64,000 bases of DNA, from assembly GCA_013115135.1 (NCBI GenBank), contig JABANP010000043.1, positions 156,598 through 220,597 on the forward strand, in the 5' to 3' direction. Source of the stretch: Perkinsus olseni (taxonomy: Eukaryota; Perkinsozoa; Perkinsida; Perkinsidae). The position numbers and the translations under genes were made by a program. Positions 1 through 10,799 of the stretch are shown here, one piece after another; the stretch's first letter is position 1; each line of letters starts with the position of its first letter. The notes beneath the pieces are model-generated. The model worked only from the letters and a program-made list of their open reading frames with translations. It made no database searches and had not been told where the DNA came from.

Positions 1-63
1 TAGTTAAGCGGAAGAGCGCAAAGTTAGCATTCACGAGGTCGTTAGTTCAATTCTCGCTGCGCA
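1..63 (+). tRNA. tRNA-Ala(AGC)-like remnant, truncated at window edge
   Basis: The stretch keeps tRNA-like blocks: GAGCGC near the D arm, a TTAGCAT block that would be an AGC anticodon loop, GAGGTC, and a TTCAATT block where the T loop should be, ending in TGCGCAC. The anticodon and T stems contain mismatches, and the 5' acceptor strand lies outside the window. A decayed tRNA or chance similarity are both possible. Confidence 0.25.
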
Positions 64-160
64 CATGTCGATCGTCTTCAAACTGCGCTGCTCATCACAA
101 GTTTCATGCGCCGCCTGGTTGAACTTTTGGGGTCGCTAAATCATCTACTTCTGCAACTCA

Positions 161-222
161 AAATCGATTCTGGAACTTCATCTCACGTGCACAAATCATT
201 TCCAGAATCGATTCTGATTTTC
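161..222. repeat. Dispersed inverted-repeat element, copy 1
   Basis: The unit has ATTCTGGAAC at the left, TTCACGTG-like sequence in the middle and TTCCAGAATCGAT at the right, so its ends are inverted repeats (ATTCTGGAA / TTCCAGAAT). A second copy with the same order lies at about 54601-54650. Several AGAATCGATTCT palindromes cluster around this copy. No gene is visible in positions 64-460. Confidence 0.5.
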
Positions 223-461
223 AGGAATATTTTATCGAACGGGAGGTTGAAATGCACCCTGACATCCACTGGACATGATCAGAATCGATTCGCAGAACAC
301 TTCCCCGAATCATTATTCTGGACCCACCTGTCTGGATGCGAATTCGGCTCTTTTTGGTATGAGTTCTGAACATCGAAATAGGTTTTCTCAATCGGTGTCT
401 TTCACAGATCGTACTATCGCTCCTCATCCTTGCTTCGTTGTGTTAGCGCGCCTTTGAACAC

Positions 462-1547
462 ATGTTTCTAACCTTCCCTCGGACGCATCAGCGGCTGCTT
501 GTTCGGGCAAGTGCTGCTACTGGGAGAAGGGCCAATGAGATCAGGGCTAGAAACCAGCCCAGCTTCGGTAGAAAAAACCATAAAAATCATCAGCACCAGC
601 ACGCAGTCGAGGCGCAAGCAGCAGCAGTGGCCAAGACTAGCGACGGCCAGGTAGGTCCACCTGTGTATTGGGAGGAGGTTAAGCCTCCTCAGGTTGCACA
701 GAATCAAACAAGTCAAGTCCCTGGACCAGCGGCAGGGAGCAGGCCGGGTAATGTGGTCATCAGCGTAATGACGGTGATATGTTAGAGCGTTTGGTAGGTT
801 TGCTTGGAGCCATCGCTGATGGCATGGCGTCGGGCTTGGGCTGGGGAATGGGCATGAGGTTGATGGATGGTATCTTTGGTCCGAGGACGATGGAGGTGGT
901 ACATCATGATCATCAGGGTAGTAGAGGGACTCCGAAGGGATATTCACGGGTCCACTCGCGATAGTCGTGTTGAGTGAGAGCCCAGGCGAGTGTGGAATGC
1001 CTTTTGATATGGGGAGACCGTCTGGGGATTGGTGGAGCGTCCGTGTCCGTGGCGGTTCTACTGAATACGGCTAGGGACGCTTCTACGCTACCAGTTCCTA
1101 GAGTCAGCGGGTAACCTAGATGAGAAATGACAATGGAGGAAGCGAGAAAACGGAAGCTGAGGAAAATCCTGAAGTCCATCACAGCGGCCGTGTTCCTACC
1201 TTGAAAGGGTGCAACGGGAATTGAGATGAGCTCCTCTCGCTTGCCATTCCCGTACGCATGTACGGGACCACGGGTATCCTTTCCGATGCATCTCCGTTCA
1301 ATCTAGTGACCAATCACGTTCAGATGCCTCCTCATCTACGGACGCTTCCTCTGTGGATGCTACCAGCACAGCCGGCTCGACGGGCCTAGAGGGTGACAAC
1401 GGCACCTCGTGGTTCAGTAGTGCTCTTCATCTGCCTTGATCCTAGTAGCGGCTCTTCCCTCAGGCAATGATAATGACCAGGGCATGACTGATGATTTTGG
1501 AAGCTCGTGGTTCGGCGGGGATGGCGGTGGCGATTGGGACTTCTAGA
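462..1547 (+). CDS. CHCHD2/MIX17-like small protein (partial exon model)
   Basis: A segment at about 786-905 reads GAIADGMASGLGWGMG followed by GIFGPRTMEV. This resembles the hydrophobic, glycine-rich N-terminal domain of the CHCHD2/CHCHD10/MIX17 family, whose plant members share the GPRT motif; these are mitochondrial intermembrane-space proteins. A basic upstream exon from ATG 462 ends at a GTAGGT donor near 650 and could be the targeting region. Downstream exons are suggested by a serine/aspartate-rich stretch (about 1303-1420) and, after an intron 1421-1464, a tail ending GGDGGGDWDF and a stop at 1545-1547. I see no CX9C pair, so the family's cysteine domain is missing or outside my exon model. 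Whether the acidic tail belongs to the same gene is a guess. Confidence 0.4.
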
Positions 1548-1903
1548 TTGCGCTGTGAGAGGTGATTGGGATTGGCGCCCTTTGTGCTGAGGCACGTGGC
1601 GATTGTACCATATACAGCACGACGTATAAGGAAAGCTTCCATCGGCGCACTTCTGGATTCACAATGACGTTTTACTGTAATTTTGCACTTCATTCTCGTA
1701 CTGTTGACTTAGCGTCCTTGCTGCTTGGCAGGCGCGGTCTTGCGTTGTTGGTGGATTACGTTGAGTTCGGGTAGAAGTTTGTTTTTCTTATGATCGGGGG
1801 TGCCTCATTGGCCTTCTATTTTCACGTCAATCGCTACGACTACGACCGGCACCTTCAGGTGGGCACCGCTGCTGCTGCTGTTGGAGGGAGTCTCTCGCCC
1901 TCA

Positions 1904-2087
1904 GCACGAGTCCATACCTGTACTACGGGAGGAATGGCGGAGGCGGAACATGAACTGTTATAATGTGGGGAAAAGTTGGTATGAAGTTGAGCAGGCTCGC
2001 TGCTATGGTGGTCAGAAATATACAGCGGATCCTAGCAATGAGCTGCTTGAAGAGATTCAGCGGAACTTGGACATAACCGTGCAGTAG
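1904..2087 (+). CDS. Hypothetical exon with NCYNVGKSWYEVEQARC
   Basis: After a possible acceptor (CGCCCTCAG) an open stretch reads HESIPVLREEWRRRN, then NCYNVGKSWYEVEQARCYGG and a charged end, with a TAG stop at 2085-2087. The composition is protein-like and contains an internal ATG at 1950. I do not recognise it. It could be the last exon of a small gene that starts in the 1.6-1.9 kb region, or a continuation of the CHCHD-like gene upstream. Confidence 0.3.
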
Positions 2088-2553
2088 GGCCTGGGGCGGC
2101 GAGCTCACCTATTGCGGGTCTTAGGCGGTGTAAAAGGCAATTGAAGACGGACAGTCGAGAACAGGATGTGAAGGACTGTCATGCTGCTATCGAACAGGTC
2201 GTATGGGGGGTTGGCGTGGGCTTGCTGGGGGCACACAGATGAGAGTCGGGAAAGTTATGGTAGGACTGGCTGAACTGCTGCTCGGATTCAACGTGTGACG
2301 CTTGACGGGTGATTGGAATTGGTTATTTATCTCGAGCATCTTGCAGCGGCCCGAGCCCCGTCTGTGTTGCAATTGTGATCGGTCATTGGCGGCGGAGTCG
2401 GCAGTTGGACCGATGTGAATGATCGCCATGTGGAATCCTGTAATACGCTCTGGAGCTGGACGCTCACTGGAATCGCAGCGCGGCCAGGATAGACGCCTCA
2501 CAGTCTTGAGAGGCTATTCTCACTGAGAGGCCCCCGCAGGCCCGTCGTCGTTC

Positions 2554-2985
2554 TTGTCGACTCCTCGTCCGAGTGTGGATACCGTACATGAGCGTAATCA
2601 CATCTTGGCGTGTGTAATTTCGAAGCTCGTTTGGGTTTCTGAGGATTTTCCCGGGCATTGTTTCGCGCGCTTACAGACCTACAGCCAGTGCATGGAAGCG
2701 GCGGACCTCGCCGAGGACCCGATGAATAGAAGCGAGGTCAAACAGTATCCTATTCATAAGGTGCTCACTGTGGCGTGGTCTGGATTCCACGTTGGGAATT
2801 TTAGGTTGAATTTGGTGACGATGATACCTATTCCCGGAAGAAAAGTCCAGGGACGAGTATTTTTCCCTTCATTTGCAGCGCTGCTCGAGATTGACATGTT
2901 TTTGGACCAGAGAGGGAGGCAACAGTTGAGGTTTCCTGTCCATTTTATGACTGTTGCGCATTTACATGCTTCCTTTGCGTGGTGA
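2554..2985 (+). CDS. Hypothetical exon(s) with one CX9C motif
   Basis: The open frame contains GHCFARLQTYSQCMEAADL near position 2657-2713, where two cysteines are separated by exactly nine residues, as in half of a twin CX9C (CHCH) hairpin. A second CX9C is not visible unless splicing creates it. The remaining frame to 2985 has no recognised domain. Mitochondrial intermembrane-space protein is a possibility only. Confidence 0.25.
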   Translation: MSTPRPSVDTVHERNHILACVISKLVWVSEDFPGHCFARLQTYSQCMEAADLAEDPMNRSEVKQYPIHKVLTVAWSGFHVGNFRLNLVTMIPIPGRKVQGRVFFPSFAALLEIDMFLDQRGRQQLRFPVHFMTVAHLHASFAW

Positions 2986-3867
2986 GGTAGTTGCGATAGC
3001 AATTCCTCTTCTGACGCCGCGAGGTGGGTTCGATCGGGTGCCCGCTTGCTGTGTCTATCTTCACTGTCCTCTGTAAGAGCAGATACCAGGTCTTTTCGGT
3101 CAGCACAGCGCACCTGGAGAGAAGGGTGAGCATCCCTACAGCTTTGAGTGGTTTTTTAATTGTCCCCTCCCCTCTTGCAACGCGGGGCGGCGAGAATGTT
3201 CGGCAAGAAGTCGCGAAGGCAAGAACGATCCCATTCGACAAGCACGACAGACGGTAGGCCGCTTCTGCTGCTGCTGTGCACTGGAGACTGCCCATGCTTC
3301 AGTCCTCCGGTCCTTGGCCAACTTCGTGTCTTTGAGCCATCATCATCACAACCAGCAGCATGAACACCATAACCATCTTCGAAACAGGCACCATTCGGAC
3401 GTGGGAGAAGCGCAACATGGTAGTATCGGATTGAATTGGAGGCGAATTTCTGTGTGAAGAAAACGTCGGCGACCGGAGCGTTTTCTTTGTGGTAGTTTCT
3501 TGCGCGCATACGGTATCAATTCCGACTTACATATTTTAATATCCCTATTATGATGGTGGTTGATCGAAGCTTGCACCGACCGGGGAGCATCCTGCGCTCG
3601 ACCTAGCGAAGGACTTGTGAAGTCTACGTGCGAAATGCTGCTCGCGTTCTCGTTGGAGCGTCGAGAGGTTGCTCGTCCGAGCGTGGTCGCTTTACGGATG
3701 GTTGATGGCGACCTAGGGAGTGTAATTCCTCATTTTCCTGAAAATTGCCCGGTCGTCGTTTTGTGCGCTCGCTTGCCTGGATTGGGTTGCCGAGTACCGA
3801 GAACCGCAAGGCTGTGCTCCCTTCACCTCCTTCTCTCGGATATGACGGTCATGCCGCAGCTAACCCC

Positions 3868-6206
3868 ATGCAGATACCGATGTCGTCTCGAACGATTGCC
3901 GCGCCGACGAGGGACACAGTGTTAAACGCGTGAGTCCGTGGGTCTGAGTGAGAGAACGATGAGTGTGTCGTTGCTGTCAGCGAGAGTACATCGACCGTGT
4001 GGCCCGTCAGCGTGCTTTGGTATCTCGGAAGTCGCGGTACTGTCTGGAAGACTTCGATTTGAGAGCGACTGTGGGCACTGGTAGAAGGCGATCAGAAAAG
4101 TGTCCTGCTAGGGCTGTTCTGCGGGAGGTACCTTCGGCCGAGTGCGAGTTGTGAAGATAAAGGGTTGCAAGGATCGCACACCGTTCGCGTTGAAAATACT
4201 GAAAAAGTCGGAGGTGATACGGTTGAAGCAAGTAGTAGTTGGAGGGGCTTTTGAGGGCGGAGCGAAGTTTTTTTGTATGTAGATTGAACACGTCAAGGCA
4301 GAACGGGAAATACTGGAGAAGCTCAGCCATCCGTTCATCGTTAATCTGTGAGATGTGACAATTTTGTGGCGCGCGAAAAATCGAATTGTGGATTCAGTTT
4401 CACTACATTCCGGGATGACAAGAGACTGTTCATGCTGATGGAGTATGTGAATGGCGGGGAGCTGTTCTCGCATCTCCGGAAAGAGGGACCATTGCCCGAA
4501 CGAGGAGGCCAGGTTTTACGCCGCTGAAATTGTCTTGGCATTCCAGTACATGCACAGTGAGTCGGGCCTGGCGAGGCGTGGGTGGAGCGTTGAGTCGGCG
4601 TATCATCATTACCGAGGAAAGGGGGCATGTTTCGGTCTAGCTGACTTGTGTCTGACTTGCTGGTACTGGACAGTGCACGGGTTTGAATTCGGGCTACATG
4701 AAAGCTGACAACTCGCGATTTTCTCACCTTCTTGTCGGTCATCTCGTTCGTCGTATTGAGCGGAATGGTGGGAGTGAACGTGGCCTTCAGTCTCACGAGC
4801 GTTGACTGATAATCGTCGCAGACTGAGGAGTTCGATGTGTGATCGGAACTGCGCGCATTGCCATCATACCGTTCCCCGTCGGACTCGCACGTCTGTTAGG
4901 TTTGGACGTAGTGTATCGCGACTTGAAGCCTGAGAATCTTCTAATAGACTTTGAAGGTAGTATCAAAGCGTATCCTGAGGTCGACTCTTGCATTTCATGC
5001 AGGTGGAAGATTCCCGATCAGCAGGTCGTTTTTTCCTTTTCAGGACACATTAAAATTACTGACTTTGGTTTCGCGAAGGTCGTCACAGACCGAACTTGGA
5101 CTTTGTGTGGAACGCCGGAGTATTTAGCACCGGAGATAATTCAGTCTAAAGGTGAAATCGATCACTCGGGCGCGCGCGCTCTTCACCGGCCATTCTGCAA
5201 GACGGCACATGTAGCTGAGATGCAGCTCATCCAAGGTTGAATTCAGCAGAACCGAGTGGCGCTGAAGGAGCTGCGGCTTTATTCTGCCTAGAGCCGCTTT
5301 TTGTTCTATCTATATTATTTATTCTCTCTTAAAGAACGCCCGTTCTGTCTAGCGGAGCGACGTCATTTGTCTCCGATCGCACGCTTGCCATTATGACGGG
5401 TTTCTCAAATTCCAATATGAATGTTTCGGGGCAGCCACTCCGGAGGGCTGGCCAGAGCGTGAAGGTCCTCGTCGCGAGTGTGATTGATGGTGCCTTTGGC
5501 AGGCCACGGAAAGGCGGTGGATTGGTGGGCTCTCGGTATCCTTATTTTCGAGATGCTTGCAGGGTACCCACCCTTCTACGACGATAATCCATTCGGAATA
5601 TACCAAAAGGTAGGTGGGGTGATTCGAACCCGGGTGGGCTGTGATTCCCCTTTTGTCAGGTTTTATTAGGTCGAATAGATTTCCCTAAGCATTTTGATAG
5701 CAAGGCCAAGGATCTGGTGAGGCATCTGCTGGCGCGAGACAGGGTAAAACGATACGGATGTCTGAGGGACGGCGTTGAGGACATCAAACGGCATAAATGG
5801 TGAGCGATGGTCTCATCTGCTCCACGGAGGGTCTCTCCTGACCGTTTTTCTCAATAATACTCTGCCGTGAAATATCAGTCACAATGTGTTGCTGCAATTT
5901 CTCACGCCTTTTTCGTAATCTTTCGCCGGCATACGCGGACGAACATCATGTGTCATGCAGGTTCAAGGGTATTGATTGGGATGCTGCTTTCGATAGAGAG
6001 CTACCAGCGCCGTTCATACCCCAGGTCCGGGGGCCTGATGATACCTCCATGTTCGACAGGTGAGCCAGATTTCCCGCTGAAGCGCAGAGAATCTTCTTTC
6101 CTTCACGCTGCGGTTGTCGTCGTCACTCAGGTATCCTGAGTCTACTGAGAATTCATCGCCAAGTATCATCGGTGCGGAATATGAAGATGCTTTTAGAGAC
6201 TTCTGA
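3868..6206 (+). CDS. cAMP-dependent protein kinase catalytic subunit
   Basis: This is an AGC Ser/Thr kinase that should phosphorylate Arg-rich targets downstream of cAMP. Exons by GT-AG boundaries: 3868-3918, 3981-4080, 4128-4231, 4283-4347, 4398-4556, 4900-4956, 5044-5151, 5503-5609, 5660-5799, 5961-6059, 6131-6206. In order they give the glycine loop GTGTFGRV, the ALKILKK lysine, [41 protein letters not shown], the activation segment [34 protein letters not shown], and a C-tail ending FRDF, the FxxF end typical of PKA-C. The exons sum to 1066 nt. One extra G at 4498, between LP and [12 protein letters not shown], breaks the frame, and without it the protein is 354 aa, the usual PKA-C size. 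Two introns are long (343 and 351 nt); the rest are about 47-162 nt. The first exon and start are the least certain part. Confidence 0.88.
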
Positions 6207-7641
6207 GTTCTCATTGGTGTCACCACTCAAACAACAGTTGCTACATTTGTTCCTTTCCTTCTTGTCATAGAAGATTTCACTTGGGGAGACTTCTACAGTA
6301 CCATTTCACGGTCTTGCGAGTTCAGGATAAGTGGCTCTGCTGGCGTCGGCAACGAGACGAAAGATCCCAACGATTATCTAAAGATCGGAGACATGCCGTT
6401 GATGACTGAATGCTGTCGTCGTCGTTGTGATAACCATCATCATCATCTTAGCTTTGCATAAAAATTGATTTGCCTCAAGTTTACTCGGTCGTCGTCGTCG
6501 TCGTCTATACGCTGCCTGGGAGACATCACCGTCAGCGCTGCGAGCTCTACCACCGTTTACATCGTCTTTTTTCGTGCATCATTGACTTGACTTGGTCAAT
6601 CATCGCTTTTCGGGGCAGCGTTGGGCTGCACGGAACCTTTTTCTCGCACCGCTCGGAAATGATCCGCCGGAGTGGCGTAGGAAGAGGACTACGATAATGC
6701 TGTAAAGCTACGAGTCTCTCGCCGAAAACTGTGCGAAATTGAGGGTATTTTCACGAACAAGGTCGCCTCTACCGGCCGCTGGACCCGACTCGTGGCCGTT
6801 CAGACCGTTGCGTGAGATGCCAGCGGTTGCTCAGTGTAGCCTTCTTGGTTAACGGACTTAACTTGACGTGTAGATATCCTATGCGGTAATGAGCAGCAGA
6901 TGTGCAATCACCGAGTGATCGGATAACAACTACAATGAGTTAACGATCATAGCTAGTAAAACGCTCTTGACTAACCGTTCTAGACGGAGGCTGACTGGAC
7001 TCCAGTCGGAGGGTTTAGTAGTCGCGGCATACGTCGCCGAAGTTGGGAGAAAGTTCTCACAACTGGTTCTCAGAGTCTCCGAGAAAAAGTTTTGGAAGTC
7101 GGTTCTGGAAACCAGCTCGAGAACGGGTTTTGGCTTTGTTTGTTGAGCGATCCGTGAACCATCAAATTCGCGGAGATGAGCGAAGTTGGATTTACGAACC
7201 TGAAGCGGGCATGTCTAGTCCGCACGTCGGGTCAGATTTTCAATTTCGTGATGGAACTTTCGAACCCGAGCTTTTGGTCCGTCGCGACTCACGACGATTC
7301 GATGCGAACTTTCGATTTCGCAATGAGGAACTTCAAATTCACGTTGGGGCCTCTGATATCTTTGGATGGTCCTTGGTGGTCCCATCGTTGATCGCGTCTT
7401 CTCGCTAGTTGACGTGCAGTAGACTTGGCTTGACGTTGACTGTTACTCATTATCTGCCGATCGTCCTGTGTAGGCGTTCATAGCTGGTTCCCCTAGAGAG
7501 AGTAACCTTAAAAAATTAGAAGACTTTAAACTCGCCTTGAGTTGACTATGAGCAACAACAACCAAACTTCGATTCGACTGCCTTGCAGTTCGAACGTTCC
7601 TGGAGACGCTTTATGAAACGAACACTGGAATCGTTGAATGA

Positions 7642-7681
7642 GATAGTGTTCAAGTTGAACACTATCGTTGAACAGTTCAAC
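7642..7681. repeat. Twin hairpin element
   Basis: Two palindromes lie back to back. The first has 12-bp arms 7642-7653 and 7655-7666 with a one-base loop; the second has arms GTTGAAC (7667-7673) and GTTCAAC (7675-7681), also with a one-base loop. No base separates the two hairpins. Confidence 0.8.
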
Positions 7682-7816
7682 GCCAATACCGATCAGAATC
7701 GCAACCACAACCGCTTCACAATTGTCCGAGTTAATATTGAGATGTTCCGATTTTTTTATATTCTACGCTCGGAGAGGCCATTTCCCTCCTGGTTCTCGAA
7801 ATCGTGTTCATCGAAC

Positions 7817-7857
7817 GCCGTTCATCGAACGGCTTCAACTTGAAGCCTCTTGAGAGG
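7817..7857. repeat. Triple overlapping hairpin element
   Basis: GCCGTTC-ATC-GAACGGC (7817-7833) is followed by GGCTTCAA-C-TTGAAGCC (7831-7847), which shares GGC with it, and then CCTCT-TG-AGAGG (7846-7857). All three have perfect arms and loops of 1-3 nt. Confidence 0.75.
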
Positions 7858-7985
7858 ATCCGTCATAAAAGCGATTTCCAACGAAGTCTTGGCCGCCGCA
7901 GAAAGCCTTGTTTGTTGAAGCCGTGTCTCGTGACGAGACTCTCGTGTATGCGGCGTTTGGCGTTCGAGGGGGCGCTCGGAATCAG

Positions 7986-8051
7986 AGTCTGCAGCAGACT
8001 GCGCAGAATCCCATTACAAGCAGACTTTCTGCTTGTAATGGGATTCTGCGC
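7986..8051. repeat. Twin hairpin element with 24-bp arm
   Basis: AGTCTGC-A-GCAGACT (7986-8000) abuts a perfect inverted repeat with 24-bp arms at 8001-8024 and 8028-8051 and a three-base loop CTT. The second hairpin is the longest perfect short-loop palindrome I see in the window. Confidence 0.85.
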
Positions 8052-8980
8052 GGATGTTTGTGTATGCGTGCAGCGGCCTTTATAGCTGCGTTGCCGACCT
8101 GTCGTTGGGTCGTTTTCTCGGCTAACTCCGTACTCATCTGATCACTCTCCCCTCTCATTGTCACAAGTACTAGCTTAACTCGAGGCCCTATTTTGTATTG
8201 TAGCGTTCATCAGTGAGTACATGCCCGCATCTCTTCCTGCATATTAACACGAACCCCGTTACACGCTAGTTTCCTTCGCTCCAACATTGGCGATGCACGG
8301 CAATGGAGGAGACGCAGGGAATCGATACAGCAGTCGCAGTACGACCGATATGTGCACAATGCCAGGCATGAATCGCTCACACTTCAACCCACGACAAGCC
8401 CGTGGCTTCGGTCCGCGCCGCCGTCCCCACGGGTGTTGTGGGTGCAGATTGCCTACTACCGGTGCTCCTCTACTCGGTTGGTTGGTCCTGAGTATGTCCC
8501 GAGCACTCCCCAAGGGTTTTGTCAAGTCCCGAGAGAGGTCAAACCCTCGCAGTCCTTATATAGCTGATGAGCCCAATACCGATCGTCTGGGCAAGCGAGA
8601 TGCTCAGGCCGTGCTGTGAAGTAGAGTCCCAGGGTAGTGGTATTGGCTTATTCTGGCACAAGACATCCGCTTGTTGAGTTTCCCCTAAGTGATATCCAAG
8701 TCAGTACCGCGACACGCGCGTGAATCTTTGCTGTCACTGTCTCCCTCGACTTGCTCTAGCCTGGGAGTCTCAGGCGAGACACACGACGAGTGAGCCGCTC
8801 GGAAAACTAACGAAAGGCACTGAGGGATCTTCCCCGAGCCGGTGATGAACTTCGGCCGCACTAAGTGTGCATCCTGTCCTCGGAGGCTTGCCAAGAGGGG
8901 GCGTCTGCTTGTCGTACGGATTGGTGACGTTAATGCGCTGTGGGGACGCCTGCGGCGCCTCGGCCAACAGGTGTTCGAGT

Positions 8981-9670
8981 ATGGAGAATTGTGTTGGCGA
9001 GTACGACGTTGGTGACACGCCCTCTGGTTTCCTTCGATGGTCGAAACCGGCTAGAGTTGAGCCCTCTTGGTCTTGGAGATTATCGGCAGGACTGGAAGCC
9101 GCGAGCAGGAAGTATCCTACGTCTCATATGGTCATGTGGGTTATCATATTGGGACTATGGCTAACCTTCTTCGCAGGAAGCATCTGGACCTTTCTAACCG
9201 TTGCATATCGCCTACCTTCGGTACTGAGAATCACAGTCCAGAAAGTGACCGTGGACCAACAAGTTTGGTGTGGTATGCTCTCATTGGATCCACGTGTTGA
9301 ATACTGCGCGCGGGGAACCGTGGACTTGAGAATCCAAAACGGATTATGGACAGATCTGACTATAGTGGAAGCCCACTTGGCACCGTTAGAGCCTCGTTAC
9401 ATAAGGCTTCGTGAAATAAACTATGTTCTCCACGGTTGGTTAGTCATCGGTGGGTTCGAGGCCAAGGCCATGAGTGAAGGTGTCTATACAGTACCAGTGT
9501 TTTTACAAGCAGCGACATTTGAAGGTCTCTCTCCCGTCAATGGCACCAGCATCGAGGATTGGATTCTTCATCTAGAGCTGCGCGTGCTCGGATACTATTT
9601 CCTTAAACCTTTTCACTATGGTACTGTACGAGTACCGAGTTTTACTATTCGCGTTCCCCCAACATCGTAA
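8981..9670 (+). CDS. Membrane-anchored protein, LEA2-like fold suspected (paralog A)
   Basis: The start MENCVGEYD at 8981 is chosen because the neighbouring paralog begins MENPLREYD; an ATG at 8933 in the same frame is the alternative. A transmembrane segment (VIILGLWLTFFAGSIWTFL, roughly residues 50-70) is followed by a beta-rich region of about 150 residues beginning PSVLRITVQKVTVDQQVWCG, with GTVDLRIQNGLWTDLTIVEA, AMSEGVYTVPVF and a C-terminal TVRVPSFTIRVPP. The order (single membrane anchor, then alternating hydrophobic strands with an ImPxF-like pattern) recalls LEA2/NDR1-type proteins, but I cannot confirm the family. It appears single-exon. A diverged tandem paralog follows at 10.06-10.80 kb. 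Confidence 0.6.
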   Translation: MENCVGEYDVGDTPSGFLRWSKPARVEPSWSWRLSAGLEAASRKYPTSHMVMWVIILGLWLTFFAGSIWTFLTVAYRLPSVLRITVQKVTVDQQVWCGMLSLDPRVEYCARGTVDLRIQNGLWTDLTIVEAHLAPLEPRYIRLREINYVLHGWLVIGGFEAKAMSEGVYTVPVFLQAATFEGLSPVNGTSIEDWILHLELRVLGYYFLKPFHYGTVRVPSFTIRVPPTS

Positions 9671-10063
9671 ATAATTCCTGGCCGATGTGTTGTATGGTGA
9701 TGGGGCAGCGACGTCGCATCTGACTCGACTCTCGTGGGTCGAGGACTTTGCACAGTAGCTGATTGTTTTGTCGAGTACATCAGGTTTAAGTATTTTTGGC
9801 AAGATTTCCAGATCGGGAGCTTTTGAGTGATAGTCTAACAGTCCTTTTCGTATCTAGTCTGGATCGGACGGGACAATTGCATATGCACGGATGAAGTTAT
9901 CGTGAAGTGAGAGAACAAGCCCCGCTCGCTTCGCAACTGATTGCAATGCGAATCGCATCATGATACTATTATCTGCACTCTCGCTGAAGCCACGGTTATA
10001 CTTGCCCGCGGTGACTTTGTTGTCCTGTGCAGTAGGGTTCTCTCCATCGGCTGATGCTCTCAC

Positions 10064-10799
10064 ATGGAGAATCCTCTTCGTGAGTATGATCCATTGGATA
10101 CGCCCCATGGTTTCCTCCGATAGTCGAGACCAGTGCCAGCCAAGCCTGCGCCAGCTAGGAGAGTCTCCTAGCTGGCGCAAGCTTGGACCTGTCAGTAGTC
10201 TCCTAATGAGGCTACTGACAGGTCTCAAGGTCGCGAGGCGAAAGCATTCGATTTATTTTGTTGTCACTTGGGCCGTCCTTTGCGGATTACCATTAGCCTC
10301 CGTCCTGCTGTACATCTGGAACTCACTGCTTATTGAATATGCTCTCCCTTCGGTAATACAGATTTCAGTGGAGAGTGTCACCATGGACCACAGCGTTTGG
10401 TGCGGTTTGATCACCTTGGGCTATCCACCCGACATGTGGGACTGTGTACGAGCAACCATAAACTTGAGAATCAGGAGCGGACTATGGCCAGATCTGACAA
10501 TCGTAGACGCCGAGTCGCGCCCGGCGCCCGCCTTCACGGGCTCTTCGAACACCAAGTGTGATGTTGCTGGTGTGTTGTCAAGCGGTGGCATCGAAATCCA
10601 GGCCATCAGCGAGGGTGTCTACACATCACCGGCATTCTTACAATCACTGAGGACCGATGGTTGTTCTTCAACTGAAGTCCCGGAGGCCACCATCTGTGAT
10701 GCTTATCTAATTCTCCGTGCGGTTGGATATCAATCCACCACTGGTCATCGCTATCCTGTTCAAGTACGGAGCTCCAGCGTTCCACTACCACCATTGTGA
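10064..10799 (+). pseudogene. Paralog B of the membrane-anchored protein, disrupted N-terminus
   Basis: The frame starts MENPLREYDPLDTPHGFLR, matching paralog A, but hits TAG at 10121-10123 where paralog A has Trp. Two strong hairpins follow at 10140-10224. The homologous core then continues in another frame: a membrane segment after YFVVTWAVLCGLPLASVLLY, PSVIQISVESVTMDHSVWCG, RIRSGLWPDLTIVDAESRP and AISEGVYTSPAFLQS, with a stop at 10797-10799. The core is open and conserved. The gene may therefore be alive with an intron spanning the hairpins, or start at an internal ATG (10087 lies in the core frame), or be a recent pseudogene. An open frame reads through both hairpins from about 9960. Confidence 0.5.
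10140..10224. repeat. Twin hairpin inside paralog B
   Basis: Hairpin one has 16-bp perfect arms 10147-10162 and 10164-10179 with a one-base loop, extended by CCAAGC/GCTTGG outside a single mismatch. Hairpin two has 13-bp arms, 10186-10198 and 10212-10224, around a 13-nt loop. Paralog A has no counterpart, which points to insertion. Confidence 0.8.

Larger units (their letters stand above)
6207..8980. other. Gene-free region rich in hairpins
   Basis: I find no credible protein here. Overlapping open frames at 7043-7408 show AT-rich reiterated AACTTTCGA-type sequence rather than a domain. A run of GTC triplets lies near 6487-6506. The region from 6.98 to 8.05 kb holds several near-perfect hairpins with 1-3 nt loops, listed separately. 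Confidence 0.6.

Noticed and set aside
5610..5659. tRNA T-arm-like GATTCGAACCCGGG
   Set aside because: It is a complete 50-nt GT-AG intron of the kinase gene and no other tRNA arms are present.
7043..7408. 121-codon open frame with a second overlapping frame
   Set aside because: The sequence is reiterated AACTTTCGA-like DNA; both frames are open because of composition and neither shows a domain.
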